Shown one piece after another: positions 1-9,207 of a stretch of 20,124 bases of DNA (within the stretch, counting starts at the first letter, position 1; the number at the start of each line of letters is the position of its first letter). The position numbers and the translations under genes are program-made. The DNA is taken from the NCBI GenBank assembly GCA_000934455.1, contig KN885217.1, positions 1 through 20,124 of the forward strand. The letters are read 5' to 3'. The notes beneath the pieces are model-generated. The model was not told the DNA's origin and searched no databases. It saw only the letters and a program-made list of their open reading frames with translations. This stretch comes from Apostichopus parvimensis. Its lineage: Eukaryota > Echinodermata > Holothuroidea > Aspidochirotida > Stichopodidae.

Positions 1-705
1 ATATAACAATGATGATGATCATTTGATGGTTCTACCACTTCTCTCTCATTGCTACCTAACATATCAAAACTAAAATATAACAATGAATAAAAAACCACCA
101 TAATCCATTTATCCTTCATCATTCTCATAATTATATTATTACTTCTAAGAGAGAGAGAGTAGTGTACTGTTCAAAATAGAGTTTTACAACTTTCAAAATC
201 CAAAGGAGATTCACTTTTGGTCCAGTTTGGAGAGATTTACAATCCCAGTGAAAGACTGTCACAGGGTTCGGCACTATGTGAAGTCAAAGGTTACACGTTA
301 TGAGCTATCAAAAGTCACGAGAAGGGCCATAAAAATGGTGTTTCTTTGTTTAGGAATGTTTAAATTGTTGACCTTTAGTTCAACCCGAGGAGGTATATCT
401 TTTAATATCTTGCAATTCAAATAGCCCTGTCCACTGTTATATAAACCATATCTGGCCTGTTCCAGCTCAACAGAAGAGCAAAATTGAAAATGAATCATTG
501 TCAACAACCAGTGATCTTTTATAAAAAGTTAAAACTGTCATAGTTCCCAAAAGAAATGTTAGTTTTGGAAAGTATGGTGGAGAAGCTTTAGGAATTCTAG
601 ACAAAAGTATTACTTGCACATCTATTGTTATATTTAAGAATGGCTAAACTCTCTCTAAAACAATCACATTGTCATCACAACTAAAATGTGAATGGAATTT
701 AATGA

Positions 706-751
706 CCCCTCCCTCCCCTCTTCTACCACCCCACCCCACCCCACACCCAAC
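706..751. repeat. C-rich tract
   Basis: The plus strand shows repeated cccc blocks (cccctccctcccctc and then caccccaccccaccccacac). On the gene strand these are four or more G-runs, able in principle to form a G-quadruplex. Confidence 0.7.
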
Positions 752-1185
752 CAACCTCCATCTTCAACCCCCCTACTCCTTCAAACAATTAAAAGCTCTT
801 TTAACAATAGCTCTGACTGGCTCAACAGCAAGTCTATTGACAAGCAACCTCTGTTAAACTTGAATCCCTTCAGACAATACAATTACTAGTAGCAGTATCA
901 CTGCATTTTACTTAACCTTCAATTATTTTACCACCAACAACTTTTTTTTTTGGAAAGCTTATCATGTAAATCAAATACATATGACATTTAACCGGTAATA
1001 TTTCAAACAGAACTGCTCAGAGGGACTCATGTAATCTTACTGATCAAAAGAAAATTCAGAGAATTCATAAATATGTCACAAATTTCTGTTTACAAGGAGA
1101 TGTTAACTCAGCCTTCATGTGGGATGCAATGATGTCAGATGTATATATTTGGTTGCACTTACTGTAAGCAGAAAACCTCACCAGC

Positions 1186-1204
1186 ATATACATATATATA
1201 TATA
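1186..1204. repeat. AT dinucleotide microsatellite
   Basis: The stretch atatacatatatatatata is a short AT repeat. Confidence 0.8.
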
Positions 1205-1612
1205 GATTAGAATGCTGGTAACTATAGCAACCATTATTACATTAAGCAATGATATACAGTAACCTCAGAGATTTTCCAGGGAATAGTGTAATCAGGCATC
1301 ACATAGCATACATATGTACAAAGTGGCCAATTTGCCACACAGGTGCAAAAATATATAGCAGTGTTTGTGTACCATACACCCCCCCCCCACCCCTTCCCTG
1401 CCTCCAGTTAGTATTGGATTGGAAGTTTTGCACAATTGTTGCAAAATAAGGTAGCTGGCAGTAAATTCAGGCTTTTTAACAGCTGTCTCAGTTTCAGCAC
1501 TTAAAACAATAAATATTGTTTCTCTACTACTAACACTTCAACATAGATGAATTATGGACCGTAATAATAGTGATACTTCAGGCAATCTTTCTTTGAATTA
1601 GTTGAAATGTTC

Positions 1613-1655
1613 CGCCCCCTGACCCCCCCTGCCCCCCCTCCCCTGACTCCCTTCC
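1613..1655. repeat. C-rich tract
   Basis: Runs of four to seven C (gaccccccctgccccccctc) on the plus strand, giving G-runs in the minus-strand transcript just after a candidate exon. Confidence 0.7.
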
Positions 1656-1677
1656 TTGCAAATGAAAATGTGTACAC

Positions 1678-1790
1678 CTCAAATCTGACACACTTCCATC
1701 ACCCTTATTGTGAAGTTGCTTCATCAACTCTTCCATAGACCGACTGTCATTTGCATTAGACAGAGAAAGCACAGAGACTGATATGGACCT
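1678..1790 (-). CDS. Weak candidate Caskin linker exon
   Basis: Possible 113-nt exon on the minus strand. It is preceded by an AG at 1791-1792 with a poor pyrimidine tract and followed by gtgtac at 1677, a mediocre donor. In phase 0 it reads into SLSNANDSRSMEELMKQLHN and then KGDGSVSDL, a hydrophilic, Ser- and acid-rich stretch that looks more like a disordered linker than like translated intron. An in-frame stop lies just upstream, so an exon would have to begin near here. Just past the donor the minus strand becomes a G-run (about 1613-1655). I recognise no domain in it. It is reported because the phase chain 4121, 2082-2033, 1790-1678 is internally consistent. Confidence 0.3.
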
Positions 1791-2032
1791 CTGATCTCAC
1801 ACGAAGTCAATCACAGCTGGTCCACAGCTAGGGCTACCTTAACCATTCTATGACTGCAATTATCTGTGGTAGCTCTAGGCTGTTCACTGCACTTTCTGAT
1901 GTAAAACTAGTAGCAAATAAACTCTGTAGGCCACCTGGTCACTAAAGCATGACTCACCTCTTCTAAGGAGGTCTCAGGTAGTCATGGCAACTTGTTAACT
2001 TCAGCCAATTTCAATTTCCCAGACAGTCATAC

Positions 2033-2082
2033 CTCTGCAAGAATTTTGACATTGCCCATAGACTTAAAGGGATACTCATATT
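2033..2082 (-). CDS. Weak candidate Caskin linker exon
   Basis: Possible 50-nt exon on the minus strand between an AG at 2083-2084 (a stronger pyrimidine-rich AG lies at 2091-2092) and a donor gag/gtatga at 2032. Read to follow the previous exon it begins by completing a Glu codon, giving LLR-E and then YEYPFKSMGNVKILAE. The Glu agrees with the family's LLRE, and the VKILA stretch loosely recalls a VKLLA motif in the vertebrate Caskin linker after SH3. The support is only splice-like sites, phase agreement and a short weak resemblance. It could easily be intron that happens to be open. Confidence 0.25.
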
Positions 2083-2204
2083 CTGTTAATCTAAAAGCAA
2101 ATCTTTTGCAACCTCTCTCCTTACTTCACAGTCACCCCAAATGTAACTGCCCTTCCACCATATAATTCTCCCTCCATAAAGTCATCATGCCCGTAATGGG
2201 AAAC

Positions 2205-2212
2205 TGACGTCA
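2205..2212. promoter_or_regulatory. Consensus CRE palindrome
   Basis: The stretch tgacgtca is the full CREB/ATF site. It contains a CpG in otherwise CpG-poor DNA. A perfect 8-mer can occur by chance, and no function is shown here. Confidence 0.25.
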
Positions 2213-2884
2213 CCAAACCAGATGTACAGTGCCAAAGCTAAAAACAAATATCACAATTTACTTTTCCTATCAGATAAATTTTTATTATCATTCTTCAATC
2301 GACCATCAACTATTCAGAAAATGTTTCCCAACATCTTTTATTCTTTCATCATTCTTGTAACAAACTGAGAGACCTTCAGGACGGAGAGAGGGATGGGGGA
2401 AGGGAAAACTTCAACGTAATTTATCAAATGAATTCTAAACTGAATCATAATGCTGCCAGCCTGGTGTCTGAGATACTACAAGGTACCAGATAGCTGTGGA
2501 CACTGTATAGCAGGAGTGCTGTCTATGTGTAGGGACAGGTAAGGTAAGGAGTAGAGTAAATAGGCCAAACTACTGACAATCCTTTTGACTCTGTGAGGAG
2601 TCTTCTATTTCTCCTTGAACTAGTTACTGGTTTAATCAGTTTACTTGGTTCCTGCATTCTTTTCTATAACATTCTCCAACGTCTATCATGGTTGGACAGT
2701 CAGGTCCTACTTTTCGGTTGTCCGAACAGTAAATTTGGTTTTTCCATAAATAAATGTAGCAAAACAGCAAGGAATGACCGATATGTACACTATGGGAGAA
2801 ATGTTTAGGTTTGGTAAATAGAACACCAGCTTTAGGCCAGACAAACTCCCTTCCTGGGTGGATCATACACCTACCACTATTTTT

Positions 2885-3040
2885 GCTTTATTTCACAATC
2901 TTCAAAGTGATGAAGGGTGATACCAATTTATCATTTACCTCTATTTGGTCATCTCCGGACAAAAGAGAGGGCTTTAGTTCACGATCTTCAAAGTGCTGGA
3001 GGGTGATACCAATTTATCATATACCTCTTTTTGGTCCGAC
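2885..3040. repeat. 86-bp tandem duplication
   Basis: The segment gctttatttcacaatcttca at 2885 recurs as gctttagttcacgatcttca at 2971, exactly 86 bp later. Similarity runs through ggtgataccaatttatcat and acctct to ttggtc. Two copies only, moderately diverged. Confidence 0.85.
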
Positions 3041-3660
3041 TATTACAAAAGTTGCCCTGGCATGGCTTTGCAGTTGTCATTCTATGACGATTCTCTTTAT
3101 CCTGACAAAAAGTTCCCATGAAACATATCTTGAAAGACTACGTTTACCCAAACACAGCTAAGACAAGTATGACGAACACAGGCAGCTGGAAAAGCCCGAG
3201 GTAAGTTTACAGAGATTACGATTCCAGACCAGAATGTGTCAAAATTCTTGTAAGACAGACAGAAAACAGATCAAAATTAGCTTTACAGTTTCCTGACTAT
3301 CTGAACTCCGTTAATGGCGATGGCCTTTAACGTGTGTGAGAAACCAGGATGCTGGAAGGATCTAATATCAGATTGAATTCTGTCTGAGACAATCTGGAAC
3401 ACTAGTAGAGAAAACCACCTGTGGTCTTGATTGCTGATTCAACAGGTGCCTGTTTCTGGTGTATCTAATAATATAGAATGATATCATCTAAACTCATGCA
3501 GTGCGGTATCGCAAAGCCACTTTTCCAACCATTCAATTTTCAATGCTACTGGATACCAAAATCACTTAGCAATTTATTTAGAGAACTCTCGACAGAGTCA
3601 ATTTTTTCATTTCTGAAAATGTGCAGAAAACTCTGCATTAACCGATACAATTAATGTTTC

Positions 3661-3724
3661 AAAATAAAAATAAAACTGTTAGTTAACTGCTTATCCACTA
3701 CAGAGCCTTACTTTTACACAATTA
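3661..3724. repeat. Fragment related to the foldback element and its flank
   Basis: This stretch matches the left flank of the foldback element (13618-13664: aaaactgttag, aactgctt, atccacta, gagcc). It then jumps directly to ttacttttacacaatt, which matches the element's right end at 13843-13858. It looks like a family member lacking the interior. Confidence 0.55.
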
Positions 3725-4120
3725 ATGTTTGGGGGAATTTGCAAAGTAGTTTGTACTAGTTTAACAAAACAGAGTATTCATTCTGATCCATTTATTCGGC
3801 ATGATGAAACAATCAACAGGTTCAAAAACTGTCTTTTTAAGTCACTCTTTCAAATGAACAAACAAGACCTTTCTCTGAGGCTGAAAGTCATGCATGGGAA
3901 ATAAACTGCAGAGACATCTCCCAGTATATCTTTTTCCCATTTTCTGATGGGTTAGGACAGATGATTTTTGAATTGCTAAACACCATTCAACTTCCGAGAG
4001 ATTTCCCTCAGGCTCGAGTGTGTGTTTGAAGATTAATAACGGTAGTCAAATAAGAGAAGTTTTCCATCATCGGTTACAACATGAACAACAAGAGACATGT
4101 TTTCTTTGATGCGTACATAC

Positions 4121-4229
4121 CCCTGAGTAATGTTTTGATGTCCGCTGCGGCTCTGTTTGTTGTAAACTTGTTGACGATATCCAAGGCTGTCTGGCCGCGT
4201 GAATCTTTCTTCAGTACGTCGATCCCACT
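4121..4229 (-). CDS. CASKIN: Caskin-like exon, end of ankyrin repeat 6 and capping helix
   Basis: Internal exon of 109 nt on the minus strand. The acceptor is aaatcttcag at 4230 and the donor is agg-g/gtatgt at 4120. It starts in phase 0 and ends with one leftover G. It encodes SGIDVLKKDSRGQTALDIVN, then KFTTNRAAADIKTLLR. In vertebrate Caskin the same segment (QTALDIV..FTT....IK.LLRE) closes the ankyrin array just ahead of the SH3 domain, so this is the last ankyrin exon. The leftover G is compatible with the Glu that follows LLR in the family. It lies 4.9 kb from the preceding exon. CpG sites are concentrated in it compared with flanking sequence, as expected for coding DNA. This is the last exon I can assign with confidence before the left edge. 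Confidence 0.92.
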
Positions 4230-4309
4230 CTGAAGATTTAAATGAAGAGAACTCGAAATCAGAAATGGAATGAAAATATGTGTCAAAGTTTTCTGAATTA
4301 AAAATTCAT

Positions 4310-4375
4310 CCATTTTTTTTGGTTATTATTTTGTTATTTTTTTTTGGTTATTTTTTTTTTAATATATTTATTTAA
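4310..4375. repeat. T-rich low-complexity stretch
   Basis: Runs of T broken by ggttatt, adjacent to the pyrimidine side of the exon 5 acceptor region but more than 80 bp from it. Confidence 0.7.
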
Positions 4376-4439
4376 AAAGAGATGAGACTTGAATTGTCCG
4401 TTACTCTATTGCCGTATGACTTAACACACACCGAGCGAT

Positions 4440-4925
4440 TTAACAGCATCTCTTTGCTGTATGCAATGTTGCTGGGAGTATTGTTCTTGGTTTCACATTC
4501 CTGTTTTACAGTGTTTAGAACTGTTAACAGCTTCACATTGCTGTTTAGTGTTGTTACAACAGGTCTTATATAACAGACTTGTTAACCCTGTACATCTAGT
4601 GCGGTCTCTGGTGTCATGTTTTCTGTTAGTGTTCTTACATGATTCAATTTTCTGTTAGTTATTTGTTACTGTTTCATATCTCTGTACTGGTGTCATGTTT
4701 CTGTTAGTGTTCTTACATGATTCAATTTTCTGTTAGTTATTTGTTACTGTTTCATATCTTTGTACCTGATGTTACTGTTTCATATCTCTGTTTAGTGTTA
4801 CTGGTTTCATATTACTGTCATTGTAGTGTTGTTATTGGCAATCATGATACTGTTTGAGTTGTTACCATTTTCCTGTTTCTGTTAGTGTCGTTAGTGGTTT
4901 CACATTGCTGCGACCTTTGTTACTA
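4440..4925. repeat. Degenerate minisatellite with one clear 79-bp duplication
   Basis: The stretch is built from loose repeats of ctgttagtgtt, ttactg and gtttcatat/cacattgctg. Inside it, the block starting gtgtcatgtt at 4611 recurs from 4690 almost unchanged (gtgtcatg, gttcttacatgattcaattt, gttactgtttcatatc), a period of 79 bp, with only a one-base length difference and minor changes. Confidence 0.75.
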
Positions 4926-5084
4926 TTTTCCTTTTGCTGTTAATTGTTTGTGAAAATAAATATAATACAAAATTAAATATTAGGAGGTATGTGAAACTTG
5001 GAAGACTTGTATATGAAATCCTTTCAGTAACAATAAACAATTTCTGAAAAAACAGTACAGAAAGAGACACTACCGCAGTTATTC

Positions 5085-5131
5085 CCACCCCCACACCAAC
5101 GCCCCCCCCCACCCACACCCCACCCACAACC
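5085..5131. repeat. C-rich tract
   Basis: The stretch cccacccccacaccaacgcc is followed by a run of C and cacccac blocks, so the gene strand is G-rich. Confidence 0.7.
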
Positions 5132-6373
5132 GATTCTGTACATCCATGTAAAACTTCTTTCCCAGAGGGAAAGTATTTTCAACAAACAGAAAGGGTAACT
5201 TGAGATGTTTGCAGCGTCACACGCACTGACTTTGAGAAGATCTCACACAACTGCTGTAATCAGATCACAGTGGGAAAACACTGTTGAGGAATTTAAATTC
5301 ACCCAAAATATCCTTCCTCTTAACAAGCACAAAAATAGAACATTTCCAGAATCAATAACAGAGGTCACACAAACTGCAGATATTTCCAAAAAACAGGTCA
5401 AAGATATCCTTAAAAATACACAATTACTAAATTTCAAGAATAGAAAGAATGCACATAGCTATTTTGAGGATGAAATATGATAAGATCCATGGTGAGGTCA
5501 TTTTGACTGTACTACCTGCTCTGTTGTTTGTTACTGAGAGCAAACAGGTTATGTCTTGTAATCTTACATCATTAATCATCCGTATTCATTTCTGTAGAAG
5601 ACCAAATTCCAAAATTTGTACTTTTTGCAACCTAAACATGGAAGATTCCTTTAAAATCAGGGCTTGAGTATACAGCTTTGGGTCAGAATGATACAACTGA
5701 TATGAAAATTGGATGGTTAAGTTTAATACATATGTAAATAATATACAAGTCACGTATTTGACCTGAAAAATCATAGACCGAAGTCAAATACTCGTTGGGT
5801 ATCTCCAGCAGGATTTCAAAGACACCACGGCTCCCGAGGCCTCGAAGAACAATACTCCCCGTGAGAATAAAGAACAAATTTAATGAAATGCCTAGGAATC
5901 CTGACGGTACGTTTTACCACATGAGTTTGTATGCAGATGGACATGGAGCCAATTTAAACAAAATTCTTAGTCACAATTCAAAATCCAAAATCCTTCGTCC
6001 CAGCTCTGTGAAATGAACTTGAACCAGCACTTTATGCTTCCTTAATCCATCAAGGATTCTCGTTTCCTTATTGATAATATTCCCTCGACCTTGTTCTCGA
6101 GAAGCATCTGGGAATAGCTAATAAGTACTAGGTTAGAATAGTCTCGCAAACTGCAAGTGCTTAAAGTCAAGCATACAATACATAAAAAACAAGATTTGTA
6201 CTTAGTTTATAACATTTAACCCCTGGGTTTTAAATACCTTCGTCTGAAAAACTGCATCTTTTCCAGGTGGAATTCTTCCAACTTGTTCTGAATTCATTGC
6301 GGACCTAACAATTCCGATAATCTGGAAGTATTTTTAGCTCTCTGAGACGATACAGGGCACCTTTGCAAGGTCT

Positions 6374-6400
6374 CACGTGTAAACAACAGAAATATAAAAG
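6374..6400 (+). promoter_or_regulatory. E-box, forkhead-like and TATA-like cluster
   Basis: Within 27 bp lie cacgtg (6374-6379), gtaaaca (6379-6385) and tataaaag (6393-6400) on the plus strand, inside the CpG-enriched part of the intron. This is a possible promoter or enhancer pointing antisense to the Caskin gene. It rests on motifs only. Confidence 0.2.
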
Positions 6401-8517
6401 CGTGCGTTTCCTTCCAAATTAATCCACCGAAAGGAAATTTCTCTTTCCTTCTCGGTTATAGGATTCTCCAACTCTGCTACTAAATTATGTCCTAAGTTAC
6501 CTATTCTACAAAGGCCTTCACAGACTGATGAAAAGTGGTTTTCGTTTTATAAAATATTTCAATTTCTGTTTGCATTGATGCAGGAATCTAGAACCTCTGT
6601 GTTAGAATATTTATACTAAACAATGACCAAGGAAATTGAAACAGATTTCTAAGCAATCTTTGAGTCAAACCCTAACTTGGGGTGGAATGTTCAGTTGGCA
6701 ATTAAATTACATTTCACAATTTTGAAACCTTTTGTAATATCCTGGTGACATGTGGGTCAATGTGCGACATTGTGTTTTGATCAAATGCTCTCCGATAACA
6801 CAAGGCAATTCCCATCCCAGTGTTTGACACAATCACTTTCAAAGAATGACACCCAAGAGTAACAAGTATTTTAATAAGTAGGACACAGTCTGACCTTGTG
6901 CAGCAGCCCAGAGAAGCCTTAGAAAATATATGAAATGTACATTACTGATCTTTCTGAAGGACCCTTGAAAACCCCCAAATATTTTCAAAGTAACCCTTTC
7001 AGTTCCCATGGACAATGCCAGGTGTTTATCACACTGAGGCACACCAAAAACAAGACAATATTTGGAGTATACTCATAACAAACTTTATGTGTTTCATACC
7101 ACAGTAAAGGAGAATAAATAATGCTAGCAAAAATATATTTCCTGGGAGAAATGTTACCTCAAAGGAGACAACTTAATTTTCTGAGATTCCTTGCCCATTT
7201 ACAAGATGAAACCTTATTCCTTGTAACCTAACTTTGGACCATGAACAGGTTCCAACTGTTCAGACCACTGTAACTTGGAGCACAGTTTGAAAATTTTGAC
7301 CTCTGTTGACCTAAAGCCACATAAAACAACAGGGTTCTTGGACACAAAAAGGCATCTACATGCCACTGTACACTGTTCACCTAGGCTACGCAATTTATCT
7401 TGGTAACAAAATTTCCCCTTGTGATCTCTGTTGGCTGAAAATGACAAAACACCTGCCATTTTCAATTTGTCTTTTGCAAAAAAAAATTTCACTTCTCATG
7501 CATCTTATATGTTGGTCCATTTGCCCATATTTCAGAAACTTCAACCACTGAATTGTTTAACTCTTGGAATCTAAGATCCTAGGTAACTTTTGTGCTATAA
7601 GAACTCACTCTTTGCGCCAAATGATCACACCAAATAAAAAGAGGCTCACATCGATTTGTGATTTAATGCGCCAATGACTGGGTAATGCAACAGGCTCGGT
7701 GCATAAAATATTCAAATTCAGGCTGAGGAAAACATCAAACAGTTTCAAATTACCTGAGATTTAATGTTAAATACTCGGCTGTATTGTCTGTCAAATGTTT
7801 ATTTTATTTTTTTATTTTTTTTAAGCAGCATTGCCCATCACTTCATGAAAGTCAAAATAAATGACAAAGAAATGTTGAAATAGTGACAAAATTTTACCTC
7901 CTCCACTCTAGCACTTATTATTATCCAAAGCTGGGAGTCTTATGACGTTAACTAAACAGTGATGCTTACTTTCTTTTGTCCTGTCTAATGACTTCGTTAG
8001 CTGAAAAACAGAATCTTAATTAGCTCTTAACATTCTTTCCTCGTTACCTTTTTTCATAGTATATTTTATTGATTTGACATTCACAGTAGAATAAGAACAC
8101 TAAAGCCTACATATACATGTAACCAGAGACATGGTTAAAGAACATACAAAGAATAAATGGAGAAGCCCAAGAGAGTAATGGGATTCAGTGAAACCTGCTT
8201 GTGACATTTTGGTGAGCACTAATGTCAGACTTGTATAAATGTCATTTGACCTTTCGCATTTCCTCTAACCATACAGATATTTTAAAGCAATGATTGTGTT
8301 AAGCAATTCTACTAATCCACCCACTTAAAGCCTACGCACAAATGCATTGTTAGTCGAGAGCCTTGTTGCTTGCTACACAATCCACTGTTTACTACACTTG
8401 TAGCAGGACTTTCCTTTTCAATACAAATGTCAAATACTTAACCATGGCATACATATAACACTGTTAGGGAAGATGTACCTACCTTTACCATAGCTTATTT
8501 TCCTTTGCATTTTTGCC

Positions 8518-8541
8518 GGGGGGGGGGGTGTGGGGGGGGGT
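8518..8541. repeat. Paired G-runs
   Basis: Two long G homopolymers separated by tgt on the plus strand. This is opposite in sense to most other tracts in the window. Confidence 0.75.
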
Positions 8542-9098
8542 AACCATGGCCACTAGCATATGTTATTAACTGCTACCCACAGAATGGAATCTTAACTTTA
8601 TAGTGTTCATGAAGGACAAGTTACTCTTTTAAGTGTAGGTAGCTGTTGTCAATTGAATACAATGTTGTTAGTACATAAATATGAACATCTATTTAAATTG
8701 TGTAAACTTGTTCCTTGTTCCCTCCCTAAACACTAATGACATGTTTCCATGCTACCTGCAATTTACCCCCCAGTCATGACAACCCCTTGGTATTCCCTAC
8801 AATTTAGCTGTGTCTCACAAACCATGAACTCAGTACACAGGCCACATGAACAAGTGCAACAAACCAGAAGGGCTAGTTTTAAATTTCACACCACTGCACA
8901 CTTATACTGTTACTGAGTATTGTTTGGTGTATCTGTTCAGTAAAAATAATTCATGATGATGATATCATAATGTTAGCACTGCACATTAAGAGTCTTTTTT
9001 CCTGCCAAAGCCCTGTAATAATAAAGTGAGGGCTCCATAGTGGTGGCAGTAGACCACAATAGCTAATTTTAAGCTTCAAACCAGCTACATATACTTAC

Positions 9099-9207
9099 AT
9101 TGATGAGGAGCCTAACAACTTCAGATTTCCCAGCAAGAGCTGCTTCATGGAGAGCAGTGCCATTGGTTGTTTCCATGTCAATATCTATCCCATGATCCAA
9201 AAGAACA
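9099..9207 (-). CDS. CASKIN: Caskin-like exon, ankyrin repeats 5-6
   Basis: Internal exon of 109 nt on the minus strand. The acceptor is attctacag at 9208-9210 and the donor is aat/gtaagt at 9098, a perfect consensus. The first base closes the split codon left by the previous exon (AG+T, Ser), giving [13 protein letters not shown], the second half of repeat 5. The exon then holds [21 protein letters not shown], almost all of repeat 6. ALHEAAL.GK.EVVRLL is shared closely with vertebrate Caskin at the same place in the array. It ends in phase 0, matching the next exon. The frame is also open upstream into the intron to about 9380, so an alternative acceptor is conceivable, but nothing supports it beyond the open frame. 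Confidence 0.93.

Larger units (their letters stand above)
1..4120 (-). other. Downstream intronic sequence and unassigned region
   Basis: Left of the last confident exon. The Caskin SH3 domain should be encoded within or beyond this stretch. I read 2100-4120 on the minus strand by eye for the family's KDY, GDIITVLE, DGRWKG and GYFPSS-type motifs and found none. It holds two weak candidate exons, an 86-bp tandem duplication (2885-3040), a fragment related to the foldback element (3661-3724), a consensus CRE palindrome (2205-2212), an AT microsatellite (1186-1204), and C-runs near 706, 1379 and 1615. Nothing is recognisable in 1-690. Confidence 0.6.
4230..9098 (-). other. Intron between exon 4 and exon 5
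   Basis: The largest complete intron, 4,869 bp, with GT at 9098-9097 and AG at 4231-4230. It contains a G-run pair (8518-8541), a CpG-enriched stretch (5770-6480), a C-rich tract (5085-5131), a degenerate minisatellite (4440-4925) and a T-rich stretch (4310-4375). I see no supported gene on either strand. Confidence 0.88.

Noticed and set aside
2085..2235. Minus-strand frame with WWKG followed by gtaagg, recalling an SH3 WW-KG motif
   Set aside because: There is an in-frame stop just upstream with no acceptor between it and the motif, and the surrounding residues do not fit an SH3.
2811..3161. 116-codon open frame on the plus strand
   Set aside because: It spans the 86-bp direct duplication and shows no recognisable motif or codon signal; it looks like chance openness in intron.
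3470..3560. Minus-strand frame reading KIEWLEKWLCDTALHEF
   Set aside because: Only about two dozen codons between stops, no acceptor, and no domain match.
5205..5480. 91-codon plus-strand open frame, Lys/Asn/Thr-rich
   Set aside because: Composition follows the A-rich strand; no family recognised, no promoter or splice context, and it lies inside a large intron on the opposite strand.
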